In this document: positions 35,085-44,040 of the stretch, piece after piece
Position numbering within the stretch: position 1 is the first letter of the stretch
Layout: every line of letters begins with the position of its first letter
Source: Prado023 sp963747335
GTDB taxonomy: Bacteria > Actinomycetota > Actinomycetes > S36-B12 > CAIYMF01
Direction of reading: 5' to 3'
NCBI GenBank assembly: GCA_963747335.1
Contig: CAVVEV010000005.1
Coordinates: forward strand, 124,001 to 188,000
DNA: 64,000 bases
The notes under the pieces: model-generated
Databases searched by the model: none
Seen by the model: the letters and a program-made list of their open reading frames with translations, nothing else
What the model was told of the DNA's origin: nothing
Program-made: the position numbers and the translations under genes

Positions 35085-36821
35085 ATGAGCACCGAGATCT
35101 CCGCCCCCTCGCAGGGCGATCCGGAGGCCCTGGCCGAGGCCCCGCACCGCGAGCGGCGCATCCTCAACCTGCGCTTCTCGCGCACCGGGCTGGTGGTGGC
35201 GGGGTTCTTCTTCGCCATCTCCCTGCTGCCCTCGCTCCTGCCGCGGGCGCCCTACGTGCAGGGGGTCGTCTCGGGTGTCACGCTGATGATCGGCTATGGC
35301 CTGGGCGCTGGCGGGCAGGCGCTGTGGGACTACCTGGAGATCCCGAAGCTGCGGGGCCGGGCACGCACGATCGTGCGGGGGTTGCTGGTCGCGCTGATCG
35401 CCTGGATGACCGTCATGGGCGTGTGGCAGCAGGTGGGGTGGCAGAACGACATCCGGGAGCTGTTCGGGATGGAGCCGACCTCACCGACGTCCTGGCCGGT
35501 GATCCTGCTGACCACGGTGGCAGTGGCAGCGCTGGCCCTGATCATCTCCCGGTCGCTGCGGGTGCTGTTCGGGAAGGTGGCCGGCTGGTTGGGCCGGCAC
35601 CTTCCGCGCCGGCTGGCCTGGGTGCTGGGCGTTGCCGGGCTGCTCCTGCTGTTCTGGGTGCTGCTGACCGGTGTCCTGGTCAAGGGCTTCTTCGCCGGCG
35701 CCAACATCATGTTCTCGGTCCGCGACACCAACACCCCACCCACGGTGTCCCAGCCCGTGGAGCCGGAACGCTCCGGAAGCGCGGCGTCGCTCGCGTCGTG
35801 GGACACCCTCGGGCGGCAGGGCCGGATCTTCACCGGGTGGGGTCCGCGCGCCGAGCAGATCAACACCTTCTCCGGCGGCGGGGCCGAGGAACCGATCCGC
35901 GCCTACGTCGGGCTGAAGTCGGCCGAGACCCTGCAGGAGCGCGCCGACCTGCTGCTCGCCGAGCTCACGCGCACAGGGGCGTTCGACCGGGAGGTGCTGG
36001 TTGTGACGACCACCACCGGCACGGGGTTCCTCGACCCGCGCGGGGTGGACCCCGTGGAGTACGCATTCAACGGGGACACCGCGATCGGCGGCGTGCAGTA
36101 CTCCTACCTGCCCAGCTGGTTGTCGCTGCTGGCCGACAAGCAGGCCGTGCGCGAGACCTCCCGGGTGGTGTTCGACACGGTTCACGGCTACTGGTCGACC
36201 CTCCCCGAGGACTCCCGACCCAAGCTCTACCTCTACGGCCTGTCGCTGGGCTCCTACGGCGTGGGTAGCGTCCTGAACTCCATCAGCATCATCAACGAGC
36301 CGATCGATGGGGCGCTGATGTCCGGGCCGCCGTTCGTCAACGAGTTGCACAAGGCCATCCTCGAGAACCGCGATCCGGGGACCCCGCCGTGGCAACCGAT
36401 CTACCGCGAGGGTCGCACGGTGCGCTTCACCGCTGAGGAGAACGGGTTCGGCAAGACTCCGGGACCGTGGGGCCCGACGCGGCTGGTGTACCTGCAGCAC
36501 AACTCCGATCCGGTGGTGTTCTTCTCCCCCGAGCTGGCCCTCCAGCCACCGGACTGGCTGGAGCCCGGCCAGCGCGGCCCCGACATCTCCCCCGAGATGG
36601 GCTGGTTCCCGCTCGTGACGATGTGGCAGGTCGCCCTCGACCTGCCCGGTGCGGGCAACGTCCCCTGGGGCTACGGCCACATGTACAGCTACCGCTCCAA
36701 CCTGGAGTCCTGGGTGGAGATCACCCAGCCCGAGGGGTGGACGCCGGCGAAGACCGACCAGCTGGTCACGATCCTCGATGCCCAGCCCGAGTACAACGCC
36801 GATGCGGACTCGAGCTCCTGA
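35085..36821 (+). CDS. Abhydrolase_9 family membrane-anchored hydrolase
   Basis: 578 residues. About four N-terminal membrane segments (TGLVVAGFFFAISLLPSLLP; GLLVALIAWMTVMGVW; VILLTTVAVAALALII; VLGVAGLLLLFWVLLTG) precede a cytoplasmic or external hydrolase domain from about 230. The latter has IRAYVGLKSAETLQERADLL, VLVVTTTTGTGFLDPRGVD and the elbow YLYGLSLGSYGVGSVLNS near 382; VYLQHNSDPVVFF probably carries the His or Asp. ATG 35085 is preferred over ATG 35070 because AAGGGA precedes it. It is divergent from the DUF6325/SHOCT pair and paralogous to the gene at 31845. Confidence 0.87.
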   Translation: MSTEISAPSQGDPEALAEAPHRERRILNLRFSRTGLVVAGFFFAISLLPSLLPRAPYVQGVVSGVTLMIGYGLGAGGQALWDYLEIPKLRGRARTIVRGLLVALIAWMTVMGVWQQVGWQNDIRELFGMEPTSPTSWPVILLTTVAVAALALIISRSLRVLFGKVAGWLGRHLPRRLAWVLGVAGLLLLFWVLLTGVLVKGFFAGANIMFSVRDTNTPPTVSQPVEPERSGSAASLASWDTLGRQGRIFTGWGPRAEQINTFSGGGAEEPIRAYVGLKSAETLQERADLLLAELTRTGAFDREVLVVTTTTGTGFLDPRGVDPVEYAFNGDTAIGGVQYSYLPSWLSLLADKQAVRETSRVVFDTVHGYWSTLPEDSRPKLYLYGLSLGSYGVGSVLNSISIINEPIDGALMSGPPFVNELHKAILENRDPGTPPWQPIYREGRTVRFTAEENGFGKTPGPWGPTRLVYLQHNSDPVVFFSPELALQPPDWLEPGQRGPDISPEMGWFPLVTMWQVALDLPGAGNVPWGYGHMYSYRSNLESWVEITQPEGWTPAKTDQLVTILDAQPEYNADADSSS

Positions 36822-36856
36822 GGCCCGGGCTGCTGCGCTCTCGAGCCTCCTGAAGC

Positions 36857-38785
36857 TCAGCCGTCCGGCTGGGTGAGCCACCAGGCGGTGTAGGGCCGAA
36901 GTGCGTAGAGGCCATCGTGGGGGTGGACCTCGCGTCCGGTGAGTCGGTCGTAGGTCAGGCCGTGGCCGTGGGCCTGGACCTCGCCCTCAGGGATGGTGAC
37001 GTTCCAGTCCGAGACGTTGTACACCTGCACCATGTCCCCAGCAGGGTGCCTGCGGACGAACAGGACCACGGCTGGGTGACTGGTCGCGACCACGCGGGTC
37101 GGCACGGACGCGTGCAGCGAGTCCAGCTCACGGCGAACGTCGATCAGCGTCCGCAGCCCTGCCCAGGTCCGCCCGGCATCGGTGCTGGGGTCGTGGCGGG
37201 TCTCGGCGAGGTCCCAGGGCATGACGGGGCGGTGCATCCACCGGTTGTCGTCGGCGTGCTCGGGCACCAGGACGTAGTCGTCGTCGTTGCGCAGGGCGAG
37301 CTCGTCGCCCATGTAGATCAGCGGGATCCCGCCGAATCCGAGCACCATCGCGTAGCCCAGCAGGACCCGATCGATGGCCGTGTGCCGCTGACCCGCGGTG
37401 CGCGCGGTCCCCAGCCCGGCCAGACTCGCGGCACTGCCCGAGATCCGCCGGTCACCGGTGGCCGGGTTCTCCTGGAACGCCGCCCCCTCGGCGAACGACG
37501 CGGGGTGGGCGCCGATGAAGAAGTCCGACAGGAATCCCCGGTGCGCCCATCCGTTCCAGCCGATCGCCGCGCAGTCGTCGTCGTCGATCGCCCAGCCGAT
37601 GTCGTCGTGGCAGCGCAGATAGGTGGCCCACCCGGTGGTCGTCGGGATGTCGGGGAACCGCGACATCGCGACCGCCATCAGCCGGGCATCCCGGGCGGCC
37701 AGAGCGGACCAGATCTGCACCATCAACGAGTTGTGGTACGCGATGTCCGACACCCGCCCGGCGTGCTGCCCGCGCCCCAGGTAGGCCACGAGCTGCGACG
37801 GGGCGACGATGGCCTCGGCCTTGAAGATCAGGCTGGGGGCGGCTATCCGGGCGGCAGCGCGCATCACCTGGGTGATGGCGTGCACCTCGGGCTGGTTCTG
37901 GCAGTCGGTGCCCAGCCGCTTCCACACGAACGCGATCGCGTCCAGGCGCAGGCAGTCCACCCCCCGGTTGGCCAGGTCCAGGATGATCGCGATGAACTCG
38001 CACACCACGTCCGGGTTCGACCAGTTGACGTCCCACTGCCAGGCGTTGAACGTCGTCCACACCCACCCCTGGAGGTCGTCATCCCAGGTGAAGTTGCCCG
38101 GCGCGAAGTCCGGGAACACCTCCGGCAGCGACCTCTCGTAGGCGTCGGGCTCGGTGCGGTCGGGGTAGACGTAGAAGTAGTCCCGGTACTTCGGGTCCCC
38201 TCCGCGCGCTGCGACAGCCCACGCGTGCTCGGCGGCCACATGGTTGAGCACCAGGTCCAGGGTCAGCGAGATCCCGTTGCCGTGCAGGGTCCCGGCCAGC
38301 GCGGCGAGGTCCTCCATGGTGCCGAGGTCCTCGCGGACCCGGCCGTAGTCCATGACCGCGTACCCGCCGTCGTTCTCACCCGGGCGGGGCGCCAGCAGCG
38401 GCATCAGGTGCAGGTAGGTCACGCCCAGCTCACGCAGGTAGTCCACCCTCTTCGCCACCCCGTTCAGCGTGCCGGCGAACCTGTCGGCATAGGCCGCGTA
38501 GCCCACCGCGTCGGGGCGCTGGAACCAGTCCGGGCCGAGGGTCCGGTCGCGGTCCCGCGCGCGCAGGGCTGGCGACCGGGCCGCATGCCCCTGCGCGATC
38601 AGCCCCACCACCCGCTCAGCCACTCCGGGCTGCGGATAGACCTCGGCCAGGGCACTGAGGAGATCAGCCCCCCAGCGATCCCAACGGGCAAGGACCTGCG
38701 CTGCATCCGGATCCGCGCCCAGCTGCTGGCTCAGGTGGGAACGCAGGTCAGGTGGGGTTCCGGGAGCAGCCACAGCCCACGACAT
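36857..38785 (-). CDS. Amylosucrase-like GH13 glucosyltransferase
   Basis: 642 residues. Amylosucrase transfers glucose from sucrose to alpha-1,4-glucans. The GH13 subfamily-4 pattern is clear: a helical N-domain, MPLLAPRPGENDGGYAVMDY near 126-145, LTLDLVLNHVAAEHAWA, the nucleophile in GVDCLRLDAIAFVWKRLGTD, the acid/base Glu in LIFKAEAIVAPSQ, and YLRCHDDIGWAIDDDD. The C-terminal beta domain ends TAWWLTQPDG. The ATG at 38785 begins SWAVAAPG; a longer upstream reading would run antisense over the next gene and is rejected. Sucrose hydrolase or trehalose-forming GH13 activities are alternatives. Confidence 0.87.
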   Translation of the reverse strand: MSWAVAAPGTPPDLRSHLSQQLGADPDAAQVLARWDRWGADLLSALAEVYPQPGVAERVVGLIAQGHAARSPALRARDRDRTLGPDWFQRPDAVGYAAYADRFAGTLNGVAKRVDYLRELGVTYLHLMPLLAPRPGENDGGYAVMDYGRVREDLGTMEDLAALAGTLHGNGISLTLDLVLNHVAAEHAWAVAARGGDPKYRDYFYVYPDRTEPDAYERSLPEVFPDFAPGNFTWDDDLQGWVWTTFNAWQWDVNWSNPDVVCEFIAIILDLANRGVDCLRLDAIAFVWKRLGTDCQNQPEVHAITQVMRAAARIAAPSLIFKAEAIVAPSQLVAYLGRGQHAGRVSDIAYHNSLMVQIWSALAARDARLMAVAMSRFPDIPTTTGWATYLRCHDDIGWAIDDDDCAAIGWNGWAHRGFLSDFFIGAHPASFAEGAAFQENPATGDRRISGSAASLAGLGTARTAGQRHTAIDRVLLGYAMVLGFGGIPLIYMGDELALRNDDDYVLVPEHADDNRWMHRPVMPWDLAETRHDPSTDAGRTWAGLRTLIDVRRELDSLHASVPTRVVATSHPAVVLFVRRHPAGDMVQVYNVSDWNVTIPEGEVQAHGHGLTYDRLTGREVHPHDGLYALRPYTAWWLTQPDG

Positions 38786-38912
38786 TACCGCCGCGGGAAC
38801 ACGGAAGGCAGAGCGTGGACGTGGGCACGTGGACGATGCGCGTGTGGCCATGCGGGGCTGGGAGTGGCATTGTCCAGATAGCGCCGACACCGGGGCTGCG
38901 AGGGAGATGACC

Positions 38913-40055
38913 ATGGTTCTGCTCAGGCTCGGGGTGCTGTCGACGTCCAGCAAGGAGAACGAGTTCCGGCTGCCCATCCACCCACACCACATCGAGCGGA
39001 TCGATCCCGATCTGCGGGCCTGCATGGTCCTGGAACACGGGTACGGCCAGCGCTTCGGAGTCTCCGACGCGCACCTGGGAACCCTGGTGGCCGGCTTGGC
39101 TCCCCGGGACGAGGTCATCGCGAGCACCGATGTCGTCCTGCTCCCCAAGCCGACACTGCACGATCTCCACGCGCTGCACGACGGGCAGGTGCTGTGGGGA
39201 TGGCCGCACGCGGTCCAGGACCCCGATCTCACCCAGATCGCCATCGACAAGCGCCTGACACTGATCGCCTGGGAGGCCATGAACCACTGGACGGCGTCGG
39301 GGGACTTCATGGTCCACGTCTTCCATATGAACAACGAGATGGCCGGCTACTGCTCCGTGCTGCACGCCATGGCGCTCACCGGCTCGACGGGGCACTACGG
39401 CCGGCCTCTTCGCGCCGTGGTGATCGGGTTCGGCAACACGGCCCGTGGGGCGATCACCGGCCTGCAGGCACTCGGCGTGCACGACGTCACCGTCCTGACG
39501 ATGCGCGACGTCACGGCGGTCGCCTCCCCGATCCCCTCGGTCGTGATCGGGCACATGGACCGCGTGGTGGGCGACCCGACGCGGACCGTGGTCCTCACCC
39601 CGGACGGCCCGGTCCCCACGGCCGCGTTCCTCGCAGACCACGACATCGTCGTCAACTGCGTCCTGCAGGACACGGACGCCCCGCTCATGTTCGTCTCCGG
39701 GGACGAGGTGGACGCCTTCACCTCCGGGAGCCTGTTGGTCGATGTCTCGTGCGACCTGCGGATGGGCTTCGACTTCGCCCAGCCGACGTCGTTCGAGGAC
39801 CCGATGCTCAGTGTCGGCGACGGCGTGGCCTACTACGGGGTGGACCACAGCCCGAGCTACCTGTGGAACAGCGCCACCTGGGGCATCAGCGAGGCCCTGA
39901 TCCCGTTCGTGCGCCCGGTCCTGTCGGGGCCGGGCGCGTGGGAGGCGGACCCGACGATCGCCAGGGCGATCGAGATCCGCGACGGAGTGGTGGCCAATCC
40001 GAAGATCCTGTCCTTCCAGGGCCGGTCCGGCGAGCACCCGCACCACCGGTTCTGA
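38913..40055 (+). CDS. N5-(carboxyethyl)ornithine synthase-like enzyme (alanine dehydrogenase/PNT fold)
   Basis: 380 residues. The N-terminal domain opens VLLRLGVLSTSSKENEFRLP. QVLWGWPHAVQDPDLTQIAI and LIAWEAMNHW follow, and the Rossmann motif RAVVIGFGNTARGAITGLQA lies near 168-187. These match the actinobacterial group annotated as carboxyethylornithine synthase, related to alanine dehydrogenase, which reductively joins pyruvate and an amino acid. The real substrates are not known. ATG 38913 is chosen for its AGGGAG six bases upstream; ATG 38907 is too close to it. Divergent from amylosucrase. Confidence 0.82.
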   Translation: MVLLRLGVLSTSSKENEFRLPIHPHHIERIDPDLRACMVLEHGYGQRFGVSDAHLGTLVAGLAPRDEVIASTDVVLLPKPTLHDLHALHDGQVLWGWPHAVQDPDLTQIAIDKRLTLIAWEAMNHWTASGDFMVHVFHMNNEMAGYCSVLHAMALTGSTGHYGRPLRAVVIGFGNTARGAITGLQALGVHDVTVLTMRDVTAVASPIPSVVIGHMDRVVGDPTRTVVLTPDGPVPTAAFLADHDIVVNCVLQDTDAPLMFVSGDEVDAFTSGSLLVDVSCDLRMGFDFAQPTSFEDPMLSVGDGVAYYGVDHSPSYLWNSATWGISEALIPFVRPVLSGPGAWEADPTIARAIEIRDGVVANPKILSFQGRSGEHPHHRF

Positions 40056-40069
40056 GGGACGCCGTGGGA

Positions 40070-40750
40070 TCAGGTCGTTGCCCGCTCGGCGCGCGCCTTG
40101 ATGCCGCGCAGCATCTGGCGCTCCATGACGAAGCCGATGGGCTCCACCACGTGCCACATCACGCGCAGGCTGTCGGGGTAGGTCAATCGCTGCCGGGTCA
40201 GCAGACGGGTGCCGCTGCCGTCGGCCGCCGGCCGGAGCTGCCACTGCCAGGTGGCGATTCCCCCCGGAGAGTCCACGGTGGCAGCCTCGTGGGGTGGCGA
40301 GGGATCGGCCGCCACCAGCACCAGGGACGCCCCCGGCTCCACACTCGCGACCCGGAAGCACGGATACCCCTGGGGACCGCCGAGGCGGATGAGGTCGCCC
40401 GCCACCAGTGACTGCAGCTCGGGATGGATGCGGTCGGTGCTGTGGATGTCGCACCGGGCCAGGTTCTCCAGCCCGTCGAAGCTGTACAGGCCGCCTCGGC
40501 CCTGGCCGATCTGCACCAGCCATGCCCAGACCCCTGCCGGTGCCGCGTGGATGCTGATCGCCCGGGTGTATCCCATCCGTGGGTTCGAAACCAGCTCGTC
40601 GCCGGGCATCGGGGAGGCGACCTCGGCGGAGGTGGCACCCCAGGTGTTGTACCGACTCCTCAGCACGGGGGCGCCCAGCGTGGTGCCCACGACCTGGACA
40701 CCCCCGACCACCACGTCCCACGCCTGCGACCCGAACGACGACCTGTCCAC
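40070..40750 (-). CDS. SRPBCC-fold protein
   Basis: 226 residues. The ligand-binding SRPBCC (START/Bet v1-like) pattern is seen in YTRAISIHAAPAGVWAWLVQ, IGQGRGGLYSFDGLENLARC and DLIRLGGPQGYPCFRVASVE. The chain ends with a helix containing a Trp/His motif (RVMWHVVEPIGFVMERQMLR). Such proteins bind hydrophobic ligands; function unknown. The GTG at 40750 has CGGAGG upstream. The gene converges with the carboxyethylornithine-synthase-like gene, 14 bp apart, and diverges from alaX. Confidence 0.75.
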   Translation of the reverse strand: MDRSSFGSQAWDVVVGGVQVVGTTLGAPVLRSRYNTWGATSAEVASPMPGDELVSNPRMGYTRAISIHAAPAGVWAWLVQIGQGRGGLYSFDGLENLARCDIHSTDRIHPELQSLVAGDLIRLGGPQGYPCFRVASVEPGASLVLVAADPSPPHEAATVDSPGGIATWQWQLRPAADGSGTRLLTRQRLTYPDSLRVMWHVVEPIGFVMERQMLRGIKARAERATT

Positions 40751-40870
40751 GCCGACCTCCGATCTGTGCCGCTCACCGTACTCCTGGGGCCGGTGGCCCA
40801 CGCAGGCATCGCCATGGGATGCCGGCCCGTCCCCGAACAGGCGGATGGCCCCGGCACTAGGGTCGCGTCC

Positions 40871-41605
40871 ATGGGCGCTGATGACGATGGCCGGACCGAA
40901 CGACTGGACCTCGCAGACGCAACGCTGCGCGAGTGGGACGCGGTGGTCCTCGACGTCGACCCGGACGGGATCGTCCTGGACCGCTCGGCCTTCTACCCGG
41001 GTGGCGGCGGACAGCCTCCGGACCATGGGGTGCTGCTCTGGGGCGGCGTGCAGACGCGCATCGTGGGCGCGCGTCGCGGTGACGACCTACGCCTGGTCGC
41101 GCAGGAGGGCGACCCCGTTCCACCGGTCGGCACGGCCGTGCGCGGCGCGATCGAGGACGATCGCCGGACCGCCCTGATGCGCACCCACTCCGGACTGCAC
41201 CTGCTCAGCGGGGTCGTGTTCCGCGACTTCGGCGCCCTGGTGACCGGTGGGAACATGGAGCCGTTCGAGGCCCGGATGGACTTCAACCTCCCCGAGGTCC
41301 CCGAGGGGTTCAAGGACGCCGTGGCGGCCGCGTGCGCCATCGAGGTCGCCGCGGACCGTGCGATCGAGGTCAGCACCCTTCCCCGCGACCAGGCGTTCGC
41401 GATCCCGGACATCATCCGGACCGCCACCAACCTGCTGCCACCGGACCTGGAGATCGTGCGGATCGTCGACATCGTGGGGCTCGACACGCAGGCCGATGGC
41501 GGGACGCACGTGGCCTCCACCCGGCAGATCGGCGACATCGAGGTCGTGAAGGTGGAGAACAAGGGCAAGGGCTTCCGGCGGTTGCGGATCCGGATCAGGC
41601 CGTAG
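40871..41605 (+). CDS. alaX: Alanyl-tRNA editing protein AlaX
   Basis: 244 residues. Free-standing editing domain that hydrolyses mischarged Ser- or Gly-tRNA-Ala. Motifs: DRSAFYPGGGGQPPDHGVL (near 38-56), the zinc-binding MRTHSGLHLLSGVVF (HxxxH near 104-110), and the second zinc motif DTQADGGTHVASTRQIG near 206-222. The length suits the AlaX-M class, with the N-terminal barrel retained. It overlaps the 3' end of the WS/DGAT gene by 11 bp (convergent). Confidence 0.9.
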   Translation: MGADDDGRTERLDLADATLREWDAVVLDVDPDGIVLDRSAFYPGGGGQPPDHGVLLWGGVQTRIVGARRGDDLRLVAQEGDPVPPVGTAVRGAIEDDRRTALMRTHSGLHLLSGVVFRDFGALVTGGNMEPFEARMDFNLPEVPEGFKDAVAAACAIEVAADRAIEVSTLPRDQAFAIPDIIRTATNLLPPDLEIVRIVDIVGLDTQADGGTHVASTRQIGDIEVVKVENKGKGFRRLRIRIRP

Positions 41606-42992
41606 CGGGCGCGCCCTTCGGTGCGCTGGTTCGTGCCTTGCGCGGCGCACGGGTTCGCAGGCCGATACCGAGCATCAGGGCGACCTGGGCGAGCACGAGC
41701 GCCTGCAACCGGTCAGGGTCGGGCATCAGGTCGGCGTCGGTCGAGAACCCCACAGTCACCTGGCCCGCATAGGAGAAGATGGACACCCCGAAGCCCATGT
41801 CCCCCGCACGCGGGACCCAGCCGACCAGCCCGTCGACCCTGGCCCCGGCCAGGTAGACCGGCCGGCGGGGACCGGGCACGTTCGTGACCACGCCGGCTGC
41901 CTTGCTGCCGAAGAAGGCGACCCCGATGTCCTCGACGACCTTCGGGGAGGCGCCCAGCCCGGCAAGCACTCCGAAGGCGACAAGGGCCTCGGGTGAGCCC
42001 TTGATGTCCTCGATCCGACGGTGCATCTCGGCCAGCCGCTCCCGGGGCGGCATGCCTCCGGTCGGCAGGTCGACGAAGTAGAAGCCGAACTCGTTGCCGA
42101 GCTCGGGGGGCAGGGGCGCGTCCAGCGGTCGGAGGTTCACCGGGACCATGACCCGGACGTCGGGCAGCGGGGTGCCCCGCTCCACCAGGTAGTCGCCCAT
42201 GGCGCCCGCCAGGGCCGCGAGCAGGACGTCGTTGACGGTGGTCCCCGTGTGCCGACCGATCGCCTTGATGTCCTCGAGCGGGATCGGTGGGGTCCAGGTG
42301 ACGAGCTTCGTCTCGACGACGTGCCCGCTCAGCACGGACTTCGGCTTGGTCGGGAGGGTGGCCAGGTGGACCAGCCGGGTGCCGTCCCGCGCGACCGTCC
42401 GCGCCAGGCCGGCGATCCGAGTCGGGTGGCGCACGAGGCCGAGCCCGCTGGAGACGACCCAGCCGGCCGCATCGACGAGGCTGCGCGTCGAGCTCGGGTC
42501 CGTCACCTCACGGAAGTGGTCCTGGGGACCGTCGTCGGTCAGCGACAGCATCACGCGGGTCAGCGCGATGCCGTCGGCGATGGCGTGGTGGATGCGGAAC
42601 AGGACCGCCGATCCCTGCCGGAACCCCGAGATGAAGTGGATCTCCCAGAGCGGGTGCGCGGGGTCCAGCGGGATTCCGCTCTGGCTGCTGACGTAGGCCT
42701 GCAGCGCCGCCTCATCCCCGGCCTCCTCGAGCGTCACATACCGGTAGTGCCGGTCGGGGTCGAAGTCCTCGTCGTCGACCCACTCGGCGCGCCCCATCGG
42801 AATCCGCGAGGCCCCGGGATGCTGCCGGAAGCGCGGGAACCGGTCGATCATCCGCTCCCCGATGATGGCCCGGAACGCGTCGAAGTCCGCGGGCTCGGCG
42901 GTCCAGATCACTGCGTTGACGACCAGGAGGTTGCCCGGGGTGTCCATGCGCAGCCAGGCGCTGTCCACGGCCGACATGTGATGGGTACCCAT
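41595..42992 (-). CDS. WS/DGAT acyltransferase (wax ester synthase/diacylglycerol acyltransferase)
   Basis: 465 residues. The enzyme uses acyl-CoA to esterify diacylglycerol or fatty alcohol, forming storage lipid. Opening block MSAVDSAWLRMDTPGNLLVV; active-site motif FRIHHAIADGIALTRVML (HHxxxDG near 130-147); TTVNDVLLAALAGAMGDYL; the C-terminal NVPGPRRPVYLAGARV and GFGVSIFSYAGQVTVGFSTD. ATG 42992 (MGTHHMSAVD) fits the family start; the longer GTG at 43028 is unlikely. Substrate preference cannot be judged. Confidence 0.9.
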   Translation of the reverse strand: MGTHHMSAVDSAWLRMDTPGNLLVVNAVIWTAEPADFDAFRAIIGERMIDRFPRFRQHPGASRIPMGRAEWVDDEDFDPDRHYRYVTLEEAGDEAALQAYVSSQSGIPLDPAHPLWEIHFISGFRQGSAVLFRIHHAIADGIALTRVMLSLTDDGPQDHFREVTDPSSTRSLVDAAGWVVSSGLGLVRHPTRIAGLARTVARDGTRLVHLATLPTKPKSVLSGHVVETKLVTWTPPIPLEDIKAIGRHTGTTVNDVLLAALAGAMGDYLVERGTPLPDVRVMVPVNLRPLDAPLPPELGNEFGFYFVDLPTGGMPPRERLAEMHRRIEDIKGSPEALVAFGVLAGLGASPKVVEDIGVAFFGSKAAGVVTNVPGPRRPVYLAGARVDGLVGWVPRAGDMGFGVSIFSYAGQVTVGFSTDADLMPDPDRLQALVLAQVALMLGIGLRTRAPRKARTSAPKGAPATA

Positions 42993-43081
42993 GGCAGCAG
43001 AGGGTAGGCCCTCAGCACGCGCGGGCACAGAGTCCTTGGACCCTCCTTGCCGTACCCGACTCGGGGTGCGACCGTGGAGAC

Positions 43082-43468
43082 ATGCGCAGTCCCCGGATCA
43101 GGGTGGTTCTCGGGCGGCCCGAGGACGCATCCGCCGACATCGTGGTGCGCGCCGGTGCCCATCCGGCTCAGGAAGGTCGGGTCGTCACGGTATCTGCGCC
43201 CCGCTGGCAACGGCCGGGCGCGGGAGAGCACCTGCTCGCCGGGGCCTACCGGGACGCAGTGGCTGCTGCCAACGCTCGACAGGCCCGGAGCATGGCCCTT
43301 CCTGCCATCCTCGCTCGCGGGCCGTGGCCACTGGAGGAGGTGACCCGGATTGCGCTCACCGTCCTCAAGTCGACTCCGACGACGGTGTACGAGGTCGTCA
43401 TCGCCGCGGGAACCCCGGCCATGGTCGAGCGCTGGGCCGAGGCACTCGTCCGGGAGCCCTCCTATTGA
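43082..43468 (+). CDS. Small macro-domain-like protein
   Basis: 128 residues. The second half matches the ADP-ribose-binding macro fold: GEHLLAGAYRDAVAAANARQ, ARSMALPAILARGPWPLEEV and TRIALTVLKSTPTTVYEVVI. In full macro domains an N-terminal Asn-Ala-Asn strand and a Gly-rich loop precede these blocks. Here the front is short (ASADIVVRAGAHPAQEGRVV) and the Asn-Ala-Asn motif is not seen, so ligand binding may be lost or changed. It stands alone. Confidence 0.6.
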   Translation: MRSPRIRVVLGRPEDASADIVVRAGAHPAQEGRVVTVSAPRWQRPGAGEHLLAGAYRDAVAAANARQARSMALPAILARGPWPLEEVTRIALTVLKSTPTTVYEVVIAAGTPAMVERWAEALVREPSY

Positions 43469-43515
43469 GGCGCCGGTGCACCAGGAGGCACTGGCGCACG
43501 AAGACGGTGACCAGA

Positions 43516-43917
43516 TCAGCGCCGCGCGCGGGCCTCGCGCCGGAGGGTCTCGATATCGGCCTCGTTGGCGGGGCCACCCCACCACGAGCAGGGCGAGACC
43601 GACCAGACGACGCCTGAGGTCGTCCGGACCTGCGTCCCACCCCGGAACCTCGAGCCCGGCTCGAACCCCTGCACCTCGGACCAGGGGATCCGGCGGGTTC
43701 GGAGCACGGTCACCTCGAGATGGTCCTCGGCCAGCACCATGAGCTGACGCAGCCGCAGGAGGCCGAAGGCCACGACGAAGAGCACGACGAAGGTCCACGT
43801 GTCCTCGGACGGGAACAGGAGCGCCCAGACCACCAGGATGCCTGCCAAGGGCAGCACGGAGGTGAGCGGCGGCCGGAATCCGACCCGCCGGTGGCCCTGC
43901 TCGGCTCCACCCCCCAC
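43516..43917 (-). CDS. PH-domain membrane protein
   Basis: 133 residues with two N-terminal membrane segments (LTSVLPLAGILVVWALLF; TFVVLFVVAFGLLRLRQL) and a C-terminal bacterial PH domain of the Actinobacteria type (RRIPWSEVQGFEPGSRFRGG; VRTTSGVVWSVSPCSWWG). The role is unknown. It converges with the macro-domain gene. Confidence 0.72.
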   Translation of the reverse strand: MGGGAEQGHRRVGFRPPLTSVLPLAGILVVWALLFPSEDTWTFVVLFVVAFGLLRLRQLMVLAEDHLEVTVLRTRRIPWSEVQGFEPGSRFRGGTQVRTTSGVVWSVSPCSWWGGPANEADIETLRREARARR

Positions 43918-44040
43918 AGCCCCACCCTCCCGGTTCGCCCGCGTCGTCCGGCTCCCCGCCGCCCGCCATTCCGGCCAGTCTTGGTGGCGGGGGACCCGAT
44001 GTCAACGCGCCGCCCTCAGGGACCGGTGTGGTCTGTCCCG

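Noticed and set aside
36857..39334. Long amylosucrase frame extending 180 codons upstream of 38785
   Set aside because: The extra part is antisense to the carboxyethylornithine-synthase-like gene and has no amylosucrase-like sequence.
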